From Pseudomonas sp. PD9R (GTDB lineage: Bacteria; Pseudomonadota; Gammaproteobacteria; Pseudomonadales; Pseudomonadaceae): a stretch of DNA of 64,000 nucleotides. Location of the stretch: positions 417,679-481,678 of the forward strand of contig NZ_JAHTMR010000002.1 of the NCBI RefSeq assembly GCF_019200975.1. The letters run 5' to 3'. The notes under the pieces are model-generated. The model was not told the origin of the DNA and searched no databases. It saw nothing but the letters and a program-made list of their open reading frames with translations. Of this stretch, positions 17,315-26,975 are shown in pieces. Positions within the stretch are counted from its first letter, which is position 1. Each line of letters starts with the position of its first letter. Made by a program: the position numbers and the translations under genes.

Positions 17315-19487
17315 CGGTGTACACATCCTTGCGCTGGTTGATTTCGTTCAGCACCGGACGTAATTCAGCCAGCGGCACCGGGCGACTGAGCAGGTAACCC
17401 TGAACGTAGTCGCAACCATGGCATTCAAGGAACTGATACTGCTCGAAGGTTTCGACGCCTTCGGTGACCACTTCCAGGTGCAGGGTGTGGGCCATTACGA
17501 TAATGGCCTGGACGATCTCCATGTCTTGGGTCGACTTGGGGATGTCGATAATGAATGAGCGATCAATCTTCAATGTATTGAGTGGCAAGCGTTTGAGGTA
17601 GGCCAGGGATGAGTAACCGGTGCCGAAGTCATCGATCGACAGCGACACGCCGAGGCTGCGAATCTGCAAGAGCAACCCCAGGGTGTCGGCGATATTACCC
17701 ATCAACGCGTTCTCCGTGACCTCCAGCTCAAGCCTTTGCGGGGCAACCCCGTTGCTGAGTAATGCCTGCTCGATTTCACCAGCCAGTTCGTCGCGCGCCA
17801 GGCTCAGGGGCGAGCAATTCACAGCGATCTTCAGTTCTTCGCAGCCCAAGCGCGACAACTCGGCCAGGTCCTGGCATGCCTTGCGCAGTACCCAGTGGTC
17901 CAGTTCGGTGATCAGGCCATTGGCTTCGGCGAGGGGAATGAAACGGTCCGGGGCAAGGAGGCCGTGTGTCGGGTGTTGCCAGCGAATCAGTGCTTCAAGC
18001 TTACTGACCTGGCCGGTTTTCAGATCGTAGATGGGTTGGTAATAGAGCATGAGACCGGTGTTTTCGCGCAGGGCATGACGCAGTTCTTCTTCCAGTTGCA
18101 GCTCCAGCATGGCGCGCGCTTTGAGGTTGGCACTGAAGAAGTTCAGGCTGTTACGGCCGCTGCCCTTGGATTGATACAGCGCCAGATCAGCATTTTTCAG
18201 CAGCTCTTCACACGTTTTTCCGTCTTGCGGAAACAGGCTGATGCCGATGCTGGTCGTCATGACCATGCGTCGCCCGGCCAACTCGATGGGCTCCTTCATT
18301 TTCAGCATGATGCGCTGAGCCATCTGCCGCGCTTCTTCGCGATCGTGCAGGTCGATGAGGATACAGAATTCGTCGCCACCGAAGCGCGCCACCACATCTT
18401 CGTGGCTGCGTATCGAACCTTTGATGTGGCTGGCGAGCACTTTGAGCAGTTCATCGCCGGCGTCGTGGCCGAGGCTGTCATTGATCCGTTTGAAATGGTC
18501 GATGTCGAGAAACAGGACGGCGAGCATGCCGCCTCCGTGGCTTTTCTCGATGAGCTTTTCGGCGAAGATCTGGTTGAAACCTCGGCGGTTGATCAGGTTG
18601 GTCAGCGCGTCGTAGTGCGCCACCTGCTGCAAGGACATGCGCGCCTGGTCCAGTTGGCTGAGCAGCGAGTTGACCCGCTGCAGGTCGTGCTCCTTTTTTT
18701 GCAGTTTCTTGTCCGCCAGTGCGGCGCTGATGCTGCTGCCGATGATCAGCAGGGTCATGATTGCGACCGTCAGCCCCAGTTGCAGATGGTTGTGTTCGCC
18801 CGGTTGAGCCAGGAGGGTGCCGCTGGGTAGCACCAGATTGAAGGCGGCCATACCGGTGAAATGCATGCTGATGATGCCTGCGCCGAGTACTAGGCTGGCG
18901 CCGTACTTGAGCAACTGATGAAACATGCCGGTGCCGTTACGCAAGTAGCTCGCCAATAGCAGTGCCGCCAGGCTAGCGCCAATCGCGATGACCACTGAGA
19001 GCGTGAACAGCGTCGGTTGGTAATAGACCATCGCCTGTGAATGCATGGCCCCCATGCCCACGTAATGCATGGTCGCGATGCCCATTCCGATCCAGACCGA
19101 AGCCTTTAAGCATTGCCAAAAACTCAAGGTGGGGCGGCTGAGGGTGTACATCGCCAGCCACGAGGTGAGCAGGGCGATCAGCAATGAAAGCAGGGTGATG
19201 GGCAGTTGGAAATGAACATCGACCGGCACCTGGAACGCCAGCATGCCGATGAAATGCATGGCCCAGATGCCGCCGGCCAGGCACCCGGCACCCACCCAGC
19301 GCCACAGACGTTGGGAGGAAGGGTTTTCCGCATGGGCAACCCGTTCGGCCATGTCCAGCGTGGCAAAGCTGCCAGCACAGGCGACCAGATACGCCAACAG
19401 CACCAGGAAAGGGTCGTGTATGCAATTGAGTAAAACCTGCCCGCTCTCTGGTAGCCCGGTAAGAAAATGCAGACCAAGCCACTCCAT
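17271..19487 (-). CDS. MHYT-GGDEF-EAL cyclic-di-GMP signalling protein (MucR-like)
   Basis: I start at ATG 19487 (MEWLGLHFLT; 738 residues); the frame stays open to 19571. The membrane sensor holds three MHYT repeats, MHFIGM (~77), MHYVGM (~140) and MHFTGM (~208), thought to bind metal or sense a gas. A short coiled segment (~255-290) leads to a GGDEF domain with intact RFGGDEF (~368-374), then an EAL domain with intact LEALIRW (~497) and DDFGTGYSSL. Both active sites look competent, so it may make and break c-di-GMP. In P. aeruginosa the same architecture is MucR, which promotes alginate production. Another start a few codons away is possible. Confidence 0.9.
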   Translation of the reverse strand: MEWLGLHFLTGLPESGQVLLNCIHDPFLVLLAYLVACAGSFATLDMAERVAHAENPSSQRLWRWVGAGCLAGGIWAMHFIGMLAFQVPVDVHFQLPITLLSLLIALLTSWLAMYTLSRPTLSFWQCLKASVWIGMGIATMHYVGMGAMHSQAMVYYQPTLFTLSVVIAIGASLAALLLASYLRNGTGMFHQLLKYGASLVLGAGIISMHFTGMAAFNLVLPSGTLLAQPGEHNHLQLGLTVAIMTLLIIGSSISAALADKKLQKKEHDLQRVNSLLSQLDQARMSLQQVAHYDALTNLINRRGFNQIFAEKLIEKSHGGGMLAVLFLDIDHFKRINDSLGHDAGDELLKVLASHIKGSIRSHEDVVARFGGDEFCILIDLHDREEARQMAQRIMLKMKEPIELAGRRMVMTTSIGISLFPQDGKTCEELLKNADLALYQSKGSGRNSLNFFSANLKARAMLELQLEEELRHALRENTGLMLYYQPIYDLKTGQVSKLEALIRWQHPTHGLLAPDRFIPLAEANGLITELDHWVLRKACQDLAELSRLGCEELKIAVNCSPLSLARDELAGEIEQALLSNGVAPQRLELEVTENALMGNIADTLGLLLQIRSLGVSLSIDDFGTGYSSLAYLKRLPLNTLKIDRSFIIDIPKSTQDMEIVQAIIVMAHTLHLEVVTEGVETFEQYQFLECHGCDYVQGYLLSRPVPLAELRPVLNEINQRKDVYTVTPWSLVHGTTALM

Positions 19488-19778
19488 AGCATGCCCCGTC
19501 GTGATCACCTTGGCCGGCGTAATGAACGCTGGCGAATGTCTTGGAGTATAGAGGCCGTGCATGAAGCGCAAGCGGTAGTGGCTAATTGATCCCTACTGTT
19601 TTGGAATGGACATTAGAGCGATTGGAAATAAATTGTTGCACAGGCTGCGCCCGCCGCCATGGGGCGGTATCAGCTTAACGAATAATTACAGACAGCTCCG
19701 GCGGGCCTGACTAGATTGCAGGTTCCGGGCTCGGATGCTCTGGCAGTGAAGCCCCATAACAATAAAAGAGATGGACCC

Positions 19779-21128
19779 ATGCAGAACTCGACCCAAGCGG
19801 CGAATGCCTGGCGCATTCTGTTCCTGCTGTTCCTGGCCAACCTGTTCAACTTTTTCGACCGCACCATTCCGGCCATCATCATTGAGCCGATTCGCATGGA
19901 ATGGCATCTCAGCGACTTCCAGTTGGGGATCATCGGCACCGCCTTCACAATCGTCTATGCCATTGCCGGCCTGCCTCTGGGGCGGATGGCCGATACGGGT
20001 TCGCGCAGCAAATTGATGGGCTGGGGTCTGGCCGTCTGGAGCGGGCTTACAGCGGTCAACGGAATGGTGGGCAGTTTCTGGAGCTTCCTGATCGTGCGCA
20101 TGGGTATCGGCATCGGTGAAGCCAGTTACGCGCCGGCGGCCAACTCGCTGATCGGTGATTTGTTTCCGGCTCATCGCCGGGCGCGGGCCATGGGTATTTT
20201 CATGCTCGGGCTGCCATTAGGGTTGTTACTGGCATTTTTCACCATCGGTGCGATGGTCAAAGCGTTTGATAGCTGGCGGGCACCGTTCTTTATCGCCGCT
20301 GTGCCGGGGCTGATCCTGGCGATCTTCATGTTTTTCATCAAAGAGCCAAAGCGCGGTGCTGCGGAGAGCGTGCAAGTCTCGCAAGAGCGCGTGGACCGGC
20401 CGATCCGTCGGGTGCTGGCGGTGCCGACTTTCCTTTGGCTGGTGATGGCCGGGCTGTGCTTCAACTTCGCGACCTATGCCTGCAACTCGTTTCTGGTGCC
20501 AATGCTGCAGCGTTACTTTCTGATGCCGTTGCAGGAGGCGGCGGTTGCCACCGGCGTTATTGTCGGCGTGACCGGGTTAGTGGGCCTGACGCTGGGCGGA
20601 TGGGTCGCGGACAAAATCCATCAGCGAGTGGCCAATGGTCGCCTGCTGTTTGCCGCGTTCAGCCTGATCATCTCGACCGTATGCACCGCCTGGGCGCTGC
20701 ATTCAGGACGAATTGAGATTGGTATGTTTGTGGCGGTGTTCAGTCTGGGCTGGTTGTTTGCCTATAACTTCTACACCTGCGTTTACACGGCGATTCAGGA
20801 CGTGGTCGAACCGCGCTTGCGGGCCACGGCGATGGCGTTGTTCTTTGCCGGGTTGTATTTGTTGGGTGGTGGTTTGGGGCCGGTAGTGGTCGGTGCGCTG
20901 TCGGATCACTTCGCGCACACGGCGATGCTGTCGGCCGGTGCGGAGCAGATGACCGAGGCGTTCAAGGCGGTCGGTCTGCATGACGCGATGTACCTGATCC
21001 CGGTGGCGTTGTTTTTCACCATGGTGTTTTTGGTGTTGGCTTCGCGGTGTTTTGTCCGTGACGCCCAGCGGATGAAAGACGGGTTGGTGGCGGTGGTTGA
21101 GCCGGGGGGTTCTGTGGCGACGGCTTAA
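19779..21128 (+). CDS. MFS transporter, spinster-like
   Basis: This 449-residue carrier has about 12 membrane segments and starts at ATG 19779 (MQNSTQAANAWR), preceded by an AAAAGAG purine run. NLFNFFDRTIPAIIIEPI in the first helix and IVYAIAGLPLGRMADTGSR (the A motif of MFS between helices 2 and 3) resemble the spinster-type family. The substrate is unknown; bacterial members are often found beside organic acid catabolism genes. It is divergent from the MHYT-GGDEF-EAL gene. Confidence 0.85.
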   Translation: MQNSTQAANAWRILFLLFLANLFNFFDRTIPAIIIEPIRMEWHLSDFQLGIIGTAFTIVYAIAGLPLGRMADTGSRSKLMGWGLAVWSGLTAVNGMVGSFWSFLIVRMGIGIGEASYAPAANSLIGDLFPAHRRARAMGIFMLGLPLGLLLAFFTIGAMVKAFDSWRAPFFIAAVPGLILAIFMFFIKEPKRGAAESVQVSQERVDRPIRRVLAVPTFLWLVMAGLCFNFATYACNSFLVPMLQRYFLMPLQEAAVATGVIVGVTGLVGLTLGGWVADKIHQRVANGRLLFAAFSLIISTVCTAWALHSGRIEIGMFVAVFSLGWLFAYNFYTCVYTAIQDVVEPRLRATAMALFFAGLYLLGGGLGPVVVGALSDHFAHTAMLSAGAEQMTEAFKAVGLHDAMYLIPVALFFTMVFLVLASRCFVRDAQRMKDGLVAVVEPGGSVATA

Positions 21129-21131
21129 TTT

Positions 21132-21210
21132 CAAAAGATCGCAGCCTGCGGCAACTCCTACATAACATGCGGTCGATGTAGGGGCTGCCGCAGGCCGCGA
21201 TCTTTTGATC
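21132..21210. repeat. Paired REP element, diverged
   Basis: Arms CAAAAGATCGCAGCCTGCGG...CAACTCCTACAT and TGTAGGGGCTGCCGCAGGCCGCGATCTTTTG face each other. Each arm has its own substitutions (CAACTCC, GGGGC, GGCCGC), unlike the perfectly matched pairs elsewhere. Confidence 0.85.
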
Positions 21211-21211
21211 T

Positions 21212-21242
21212 AAAAAAAGGCCCGCATCACTGCGGGCCTTCT
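21212..21242 (-). terminator. Rho-independent terminator of rapA
   Basis: GAAGGCCCGCA and TGCGGGCCTTTTTTT (minus strand) form a strong stem followed by a T-run, 26 bases after the rapA stop. Confidence 0.88.
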
Positions 21243-21267
21243 CTTTAAGCAGGGTAGGGCAGGGGAC

Positions 21268-24114
21268 TTAACCCGCCACTAACACCCGAATCGCTTCCAG
21301 TCGCAACGCTGCCTTGTCGAGCATGGCCAAACCTTGCTCGCGCTGTTTGCGCAGGGCAACCAGTTCGCTGTCGCGTACAGTCGGGTTGACCGCTTGCAAC
21401 GCAGTCAGGCGGGCCAGTTCTTCGTCGGTATCGGCCGCCAGTCGACGTTGCGCTTCTGCTACGCGTTCGGCGTGCCGCGGGTAAATCTTGTCTTCGCCGG
21501 CGTTGATCCGCGGCGTCAGCTGATCGCGCTGGGCCTGGATGAACTTGTTGGCGCTGGCGCGGGGCACGCTTTCCAGTTGATCGTTCAGGGTCTCGAACGA
21601 CACCCGGGCCGACAGATCGTTGCCGTTGGTATCAAGCAGGCAACGCAGGGCGGCTGGCGGCAGGTAGCGGCCCAGTTGCAGCGAGCGCGGGGCAACCACT
21701 TCGCTGACATAGAGCAGTTCCAGCAACACAGTGCCAGGTTTCAGGGCTTTGTTCTTGATCAGTGCCACGGCGGTGTTGCCCATGGAGCCGGACAGCACCA
21801 GGTCCATACCGCCCTGAACCATCGGGTGTTCCCAGGTGATGAATTGCATGTCTTCGCGAGACAGCGCCTGGTTGCGGTCGTAGGTAATGGTTACGCCTTC
21901 GTCGTCACCCAGCGGGAAGCTGGCGTCGAGCATTTTTTCGCTCGGTTTGAGGATCAGGGCGTTTTCGGAATGGTCTTCGCTGTCGATGCCGAAGGCGTCG
22001 AACAGGGTTTCCATGTAGATCGGCAGGGCGAACTGATCGTCTTGCTCAAGGATGTCCTCGACCAGCGCATCGCCTTCGCCGGCACCGCCCGAATTGAGTT
22101 CCAGCAAGCGGTCACGGCCAGTGTGCAGCTCGGCTTCCAGACGCTCGCGTTCGGTGCGGGCCTCGTCGATCAGCGCTTGCCACTCGCCATCATCGGCTTC
22201 TTCCAGCAGCGGCAGCAGGCGTGGGCCGAACTGATGCTGCAAGGCGTTGCCGGTCGGGCAGGTGTTGAGGAACGCGTTCAGCGCTTCGTGGTACCACTGG
22301 AACAGGCGCTCTTGCGGGCTGGTTTCCAGGTACGGCACGTGCAGTTCGATGATGTGCTTCTGGCCGATCCGGTCCAGACGACCGATACGCTGCTCCAGCA
22401 AGTCTGGGTGGGACGGCAGATCGAACAGCACCAGGTGATGGGAGAACTGGAAGTTGCGACCTTCACTGCCGATTTCGGAACAGATCAGCACTTGCGCGCC
22501 AAACTCTTCGTCGGCGAAGTAGGCGGCAGCGCGGTCACGTTCGAGAATGTTCATGCCCTCGTGGAACACCGTGGCCGGAATGCCGGAGCGCACGCGCAGG
22601 GCGTCTTCCAGGTCCATGGCGGTTTCGGCGTGGGCGCAGATCACCAGCACTTTGGTGCGCTTGAGCATTTTCAGCTGATCAATCAGCCACTCCACGCGCG
22701 GGTCGAATTTCCACCAACGCTCTTCTTCATTGGCGTCCGGCTGGGCCTGGAAGCTGACTTCCGGGTACAGCTCGGCGTGATCGCCCAACGGCAGTTCGAG
22801 GTATTCGTCCGGGCACGGGAGCGGATACGGATGCAGTTTGCGCTCCGGGAAACCCTGCACGGCGGCGCGGGTGTTACGGAACAGCACGCGGCCAGTGCCA
22901 TGACGGTCCAGCAATTCACGCACGAGGCGAGCGCTGGCTTCGGTGTCGCCATCGTTGACCGCAGTCAGCAGGGCTTCGCCTTCGTTGCCGAGGAAGCCGT
23001 GAATGGTCTTGTGCGCTTCTGGCGACAGGCGACCTTTTTCCAGCAGTTCCTGAACGGCCTCGGCCACCGGGCGATAGTTTTCGCTCTCGGCGCGGAAGGC
23101 GTGCAGGTCATGAAAGCGGTTCGGGTCGAGCAGGCGCAGACGGGCGAAGTGGCTGTCCTGGCCCAGTTGTTCCGGTGTCGCCGTCAGCAACAGCACGCCA
23201 GGAATGGTTTCGGCGAGTTGTTCGACCAGCGAGTATTCAGGGCTGGCCTGTTCTTCGTGCCACACCAGGTGGTGAGCTTCGTCGACCACCAGCAAGTCCC
23301 AACCGGCTGCGAACAGCGCGTCCTGGGCTTTCTCGTCGTCCACCAGCCATTCCAGTGCTACCAGCGCAAGCTGGGTATCTTCGAATGGATTGGAAGCATC
23401 GCTTTCGATAAAGCGTTCTTCGTCGAACAGCGCGACCTGAAGGTTGAAACGGCGGCGCATCTCCACCAGCCACTGGTGCTGAAGGTTTTCCGGCACCAGG
23501 ATCAGCACGCGATTGGCGCGGCCCGACAGCAGTTGGCGATGGATCACCAGGCCGGCTTCAATGGTTTTACCCAGGCCTACTTCGTCCGCCAGCAGAACCC
23601 GTGGCGCGATGCGGTCGGCGACTTCGCGGGCAATGTGCAGCTGGTGTGCGATCGGTTGCGCACGCACGCCACCCAAGCCCCAGAGGGAAGACTGCAATTG
23701 GCGGCTGGTATGTTCCAGGGTGTGGTAGCGCAGGGAGAACCACGGCAACGGGTCGATCTGCCCGGCGAACAGACGGTCACTGGCCAAACGGAACTGGATG
23801 AAGTTCGACAGTTGGGTTTCTGGCAGGGTGACCACTTCGTTCTGCGCGTTGAGGCCGTGATAGACCAGCAGGCCATCGACGTCGTCGACTTCACGAACGG
23901 TCAGTTTCCAGCCTTCGAAATGAGTGATGGAGTCACCCGGAGAAAACCGCACACGCGTGAGCGGCGCATTCCGTAGCGCGTACTGGCGGGTGTCGCCAGT
24001 GGCCGGGTAGAGCACGGTCAACAAGCGGCCGTCCTGTGCCAGAACGGTGCCCAAACCCAGCTCGGCTTCGCTGTCACTAATCCAGCGTTGCCCCGGTTGA
24101 TACTGCTGCGCCAT
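21268..24114 (-). CDS. rapA: RNA polymerase-associated protein RapA (HepA), Swi2/Snf2 ATPase
   Basis: The 948-residue protein matches RapA in length and start ([20 protein letters not shown]). Residues 1-110 are the Tudor-like N-terminal domains. The Walker A-containing motif I is DEVGLGKT at ~177-184, motif II is DEAHH at ~278-282, and the second RecA lobe carries [23 protein letters not shown] with [11 protein letters not shown] (motif VI). RapA binds the RNA polymerase core and recycles it after termination, using ATP. It is a single gene with its own terminator. Confidence 0.97.
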   Translation of the reverse strand: MAQQYQPGQRWISDSEAELGLGTVLAQDGRLLTVLYPATGDTRQYALRNAPLTRVRFSPGDSITHFEGWKLTVREVDDVDGLLVYHGLNAQNEVVTLPETQLSNFIQFRLASDRLFAGQIDPLPWFSLRYHTLEHTSRQLQSSLWGLGGVRAQPIAHQLHIAREVADRIAPRVLLADEVGLGKTIEAGLVIHRQLLSGRANRVLILVPENLQHQWLVEMRRRFNLQVALFDEERFIESDASNPFEDTQLALVALEWLVDDEKAQDALFAAGWDLLVVDEAHHLVWHEEQASPEYSLVEQLAETIPGVLLLTATPEQLGQDSHFARLRLLDPNRFHDLHAFRAESENYRPVAEAVQELLEKGRLSPEAHKTIHGFLGNEGEALLTAVNDGDTEASARLVRELLDRHGTGRVLFRNTRAAVQGFPERKLHPYPLPCPDEYLELPLGDHAELYPEVSFQAQPDANEEERWWKFDPRVEWLIDQLKMLKRTKVLVICAHAETAMDLEDALRVRSGIPATVFHEGMNILERDRAAAYFADEEFGAQVLICSEIGSEGRNFQFSHHLVLFDLPSHPDLLEQRIGRLDRIGQKHIIELHVPYLETSPQERLFQWYHEALNAFLNTCPTGNALQHQFGPRLLPLLEEADDGEWQALIDEARTERERLEAELHTGRDRLLELNSGGAGEGDALVEDILEQDDQFALPIYMETLFDAFGIDSEDHSENALILKPSEKMLDASFPLGDDEGVTITYDRNQALSREDMQFITWEHPMVQGGMDLVLSGSMGNTAVALIKNKALKPGTVLLELLYVSEVVAPRSLQLGRYLPPAALRCLLDTNGNDLSARVSFETLNDQLESVPRASANKFIQAQRDQLTPRINAGEDKIYPRHAERVAEAQRRLAADTDEELARLTALQAVNPTVRDSELVALRKQREQGLAMLDKAALRLEAIRVLVAG

Positions 24115-24186
24115 GCTGCCTGACTCCCACCTTGAAAAAGCGGGCTATCTTAACGGAATCACGCCCCCAGGGCCAAAGATTACTCA

Positions 24187-24284
24187 TGTAGGAGCTGCCG
24201 AAGGCTGCGATCTTTTGATCTTGATTTTGACGATCTGCAGAGTATAGAAGATCAAAAGATTGCAGCCTTCGGCAACTCCTGCAG
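24187..24284. repeat. Paired REP element (CCTTCGG variant), one arm diverged
   Basis: TGTAGGAGCTGCCGAAGGCTGCGATCTTTTGATC pairs with GATCAAAAGATTGCAGCCTTCGG...CAACTCCTGCA across ~35 bp. The right arm carries three changes. Confidence 0.85.
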
Positions 24285-24367
24285 TGTGCGGGTGGTCACA
24301 GTTTGCGACCGATGGCTCAAGTCGCCATCCCCGCAGCCGACAGCCTGCTGACAGGAGACTAATAAAT

Positions 24368-24709
24368 ATGCTGCCACCGATGCTCCCTTTGAGTGCCGTG
24401 CCGATCACTTCACAACATGATCCGATCCGCCCACGCCCGGACATCGCGCCCGTGGTTCCTGCGCAGGAGAGTGCCAGCGACAGCACCATCGACCTGAAAA
24501 ATCGCGACCCTGAAGAGGCCACCTTGCTGTTGCGCGAGGAGCGACGGCGCAAGCAGGAGCGCGAGCGGCGGCGTCGGGAAGCCGATGATGATCCCGAGGC
24601 GCACCTGGCGATTCCCGGCGACGAACTCAACGCCGACAACACCGTGCCGGTGGCACCGTTGATAGACGACCAGCCGCGTCAGGGCTTGTGGGTCGATATC
24701 CAGATTTGA
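24368..24709 (+). CDS. Conserved hypothetical protein, 113 residues, charged
   Basis: The frame starts at ATG 24368 after CAGGAGACT (spacing about ten bases). The N-terminal half is Pro-rich and without obvious fold; the middle has a highly charged Arg/Glu helix (REERRRKQERERRRRE, ~56-71) that could be a coiled coil. The C-terminus is acidic, then hydrophobic (QGLWVDIQI). No known domain recognised. It lies between rapA (opposite strand) and a second small gene and may be co-transcribed with the latter (100 bases apart). Confidence 0.65.
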   Translation: MLPPMLPLSAVPITSQHDPIRPRPDIAPVVPAQESASDSTIDLKNRDPEEATLLLREERRRKQERERRRREADDDPEAHLAIPGDELNADNTVPVAPLIDDQPRQGLWVDIQI

Positions 24710-24809
24710 AGTGGTGGCTGGTCAGCGCCGTCGTCAGACCGCATTATTGGCGCAATCCTGCCGAACGATGCGGCAGCGAAATTTCATTTCAAGCGATGCA
24801 CTGAACGCC

Positions 24810-24971
24810 ATGAGCCAAGACGACAAGCTGATCGACCTCAACGCCGAACGCGCCAAGCGTGTCCATGACCTGAATGACAAGCGCCTGAACGAAGTGCGCC
24901 AGGCATTCGAGCAGGCGATGCCGCTAGGCAAAGCCAAGAAAAAGCCGAAAAACAAACCGAAAAAGCGTTGA
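24810..24971 (+). CDS. Small conserved basic protein, 53 residues
   Basis: ATG 24810 gives MSQDDKLIDLNAERAKRVHD and a C-terminal Lys-rich tail (KAKKKPKNKPKKR). The frame is open further upstream, but the preceding residues do not look coding. The body looks like one amphipathic helix. The Lys/Pro tail suggests nucleic acid or ribosome contact, which is inference only. A perfect terminator hairpin follows five bases after the stop. Confidence 0.6.
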   Translation: MSQDDKLIDLNAERAKRVHDLNDKRLNEVRQAFEQAMPLGKAKKKPKNKPKKR

Positions 24972-24975
24972 ATCC

Positions 24976-25005
24976 ACCTGCATCGCTTGATGCAGGTCAG
25001 TTTTT
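24976..25005 (+). terminator. Rho-independent terminator
   Basis: ACCTGCATC-GCTT-GATGCAGGT is a perfect 9-bp stem with a 4-base loop followed by CAGTTTTT. It ends the unit of the two small proteins. Confidence 0.88.
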
Positions 25006-25036
25006 CTCCCCCCTTTACGCCCTTTCTCGGGCGACA

Positions 25037-25050
25037 TTGATCCCGGTCAA
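25037..25050 (+). promoter_or_regulatory. ANR/FNR box upstream of ccoM
   Basis: TTGATCCCGGTCAA fits the FNR/ANR consensus TTGAT-N4-ATCAA at 9 of 10 positions. Its centre is ~31 bases upstream of a possible -10 (TAACTT, 25073-25078), the spacing expected of a class II site near -41.5. The ccoM start follows 65 bases later. Confidence 0.75.
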
Positions 25051-25115
25051 TATTTTCTCCTGCCCGTTTAGTTAACTTAGCCTCATCGCAACAAGGCAAG
25101 TGCAGGAGACGCGTC

Positions 25116-25232
25116 ATGTTTTTCGATAACGTGGTGATCGCCGGAGTGCTGACTGTCAGCCTCATGTTTGTGTTTTTTGCCGGGTTCGGACTTTTTATCT
25201 GGAAGGATTCGCACAAGCGGAAAAAACCGTAG
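25116..25232 (+). CDS. ccoM: Cytochrome cbb3 oxidase small subunit CcoM
   Basis: ATG 25116, preceded by GCAGGAGACG, opens a 38-residue protein: MFFDNVVIAGVLTVSLMFVF, then FAGFGLFIWKDSHKRKKP. It has one membrane helix (~6-29) and a basic C-terminus, and it closely resembles the CcoM subunit known from the cbb3 oxidase of Pseudomonas stutzeri. That subunit is a single-helix peptide that helps assemble or stabilise the terminal oxidase. The gene is unlinked to ccoNOQP here, as is known for ccoM. An ANR box lies upstream and a UUCG terminator downstream, so it is a monocistronic unit likely induced at low oxygen. The family call rests on recall of the P. stutzeri peptide. Confidence 0.8.
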   Translation: MFFDNVVIAGVLTVSLMFVFFAGFGLFIWKDSHKRKKP

Positions 25233-25267
25233 GTCTTTCTGGATGTAATGAGCACGCAAGGCATTTT

Positions 25268-25293
25268 GGGCAACTTCGGTTGCCCTTTTTTTT
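25268..25293 (+). terminator. Terminator of ccoM with UUCG loop
   Basis: GGGCAAC-TTCG-GTTGCCC is a perfect 7-bp stem with a UUCG tetraloop followed by eight T. Confidence 0.9.
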
Positions 25294-25324
25294 GCGCGCA
25301 ATTTCTATCATCAACCCTGAAAAC

Positions 25325-25417
25325 TGTAGGAGCCGAGCTTGCTCGCGATGGCGGTCTAGCAGCCAACATAGATGTTGAATGTTATGGCCTCATCGCGAGC
25401 AAGCTCGGCTCCTACAG
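25325..25417. repeat. Paired REP element, second family (CGAGCTTGCTCGCGATG)
   Basis: TGTAGGAGCCGAGCTTGCTCGCGATG and CATCGCGAGCAAGCTCGGCTCCTACA are perfect inverted arms around ~40 bp. The core differs from the main family, but both share TGTAGGAGC at the outer ends. Confidence 0.88.
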
Positions 25418-25449
25418 GTCTTGTGGTGTTTTGCCTGTTCTGGCAGCAA

Positions 25450-25485
25450 TAAAAAAGGCGCGCTCCTTGCGGAGCGCGCCTTTTT
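25450..25485 (-). terminator. Terminator of the pit gene
   Basis: AAAAAGGCGCGCTCC-TTGC-GGAGCGCGCCTTTTT is a perfect palindromic stem with A/T tails on both sides. It ends the minus-strand pit transcript 15 bases after the stop and could work in both directions. Confidence 0.9.
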
Positions 25486-25499
25486 CGTTCGGCTGCCGA

Positions 25500-26975
25500 T
25501 CAGCTGCCGAGTGCCTTCGAAGCCAGCCAGAACAGGCCGGCCGACAGCGCCACCGTAGCAGGCAGGGTCAGAACCCAGGCCAGCAGGATGGTTTTGACGG
25601 TGCCGCCTTGCAGGCCGCTTTTGTTTGCGACCATGGTGCCGGCCACGCCCGAGGACAGTACGTGGGTGGTCGACACCGGCAGGCTGAAGATGTTGGCCAG
25701 GCCGATCAGGCTGGCGGTGGTGATCTGCGCCGACATGCCTTGGGAGTACGTCATGCCTTGCTTGCCGATCTTCTCGCCGATGGTCAGGACCACGCGCTTC
25801 CAGCCAACCATGGTGCCCAGGCCCAAGGCCAGTGCAACCGCCAGAATCACCCAGAACGGCGCGTATTCGGTGGTCGTGGTGAGGTCTTTGCGCAGCTTGT
25901 CCAGGTCAGCCTTTTCGCGAGCTCCCAAGGTTGGCAACTTGCTGACTTTCTTCGCTGTGTCGTCCAGGCAGAGCAGGTAGCGACGCACCTCGATGCGGCT
26001 CTCCGACGGCAGCGAGTGGTAATCGGCTACACCCTTGAGGGTGCCGAGCAGAGCGGTGATGGTCGGTTCAGTCTGTTGCGGGTTGCAACGGAATTTTTCC
26101 GGCAGATCGCCTTCCACGCTTTTGCCCAGGGCCAGGAACTCGCCGAGCGTGTCGGAGTTGCGCTGGTAGAACTGACTCAGGTGCAGGGTCGCATCGCGGG
26201 TGCGTTCGATCTGGTAGGTGGTGCTGCTCAGGTCAAGAACGAACTGCGCCGGCACGATACCAATCAGCACCAGCATGATCAGGCCAATACCTTTCTGACC
26301 GTCGTTGGAACCGTGCACGAAGCTCACGGCCATGGCCGAGATCACCAGCACCAGGCGATTCCAGAACGGCGGGTGCTTCTTGTCGTCGATCTTGCGACGC
26401 TGTTCCGGCGTCTTGTGCATCTTCGACAGCGGGCGCCACCATTTAAGGCCGATCAATATCAACGCGGCGATCAGGAAACCGGCCATTGGTGAAAACACCA
26501 GCGATGCGCCGATATCGATCGCTTTCTGCCAGTTCACGCCGTCAGCCAACGGAATATCGTTGATCAGGGCGTTGGCCAGGCCCACGCCGAGGATCGAACC
26601 GATCAACGTATGCGAGCTGGAAGCAGGGATACCGAAATACCAGGTGCCCAGGTTCCAGGTGATGGCTGCGGCGAGCAACGAGAACACCATCGCCAGGCCG
26701 TGGCCGGTATTCACATTGATCAGCAGTTCCACCGGCAGCAGGTGAACGATGGCATACGCCACGCCAACACCGCCCAGCAAGACGCCGAGGAAATTGAACA
26801 CACCGGAAAAGAACACCGCCAGATGAGGCGGCATCGCTTTGGTGTAGATAACAGTGGCGACCGCGTTAGCGGTGTCATGAAATCCATTGATGAACTCGAA
26901 GGCGAGGACAAAAGCCAGGGCGAGCAAGAGGCTCACAAGCACCCAAGCATCCAGTCCGCTGAATAAATCGATCAT
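25500..26975 (-). CDS. pit: Low-affinity inorganic phosphate transporter Pit
   Basis: The 491-residue membrane protein has the PiT signature GFHDTANAVAT at ~31-41 and the C-terminal repeat of it, STTHVLSSGVAGTMVANKSGLQ. A long hydrophilic central loop (~200-340, with FVHGSNDGQKG at its start) separates the two halves, as in PitA. PiT proteins import metal-phosphate with protons. Length is close to E. coli PitA (499). Single gene with its own terminator. Confidence 0.93.
   Translation of the reverse strand: MIDLFSGLDAWVLVSLLLALAFVLAFEFINGFHDTANAVATVIYTKAMPPHLAVFFSGVFNFLGVLLGGVGVAYAIVHLLPVELLINVNTGHGLAMVFSLLAAAITWNLGTWYFGIPASSSHTLIGSILGVGLANALINDIPLADGVNWQKAIDIGASLVFSPMAGFLIAALILIGLKWWRPLSKMHKTPEQRRKIDDKKHPPFWNRLVLVISAMAVSFVHGSNDGQKGIGLIMLVLIGIVPAQFVLDLSSTTYQIERTRDATLHLSQFYQRNSDTLGEFLALGKSVEGDLPEKFRCNPQQTEPTITALLGTLKGVADYHSLPSESRIEVRRYLLCLDDTAKKVSKLPTLGAREKADLDKLRKDLTTTTEYAPFWVILAVALALGLGTMVGWKRVVLTIGEKIGKQGMTYSQGMSAQITTASLIGLANIFSLPVSTTHVLSSGVAGTMVANKSGLQGGTVKTILLAWVLTLPATVALSAGLFWLASKALGS

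Noticed and set aside
21334..23976. 880-codon open frame on the plus strand
   Set aside because: It is fully antisense to rapA, which has all its helicase motifs. Long antisense frames are common in GC-rich genes, and this one has no recognisable domain.
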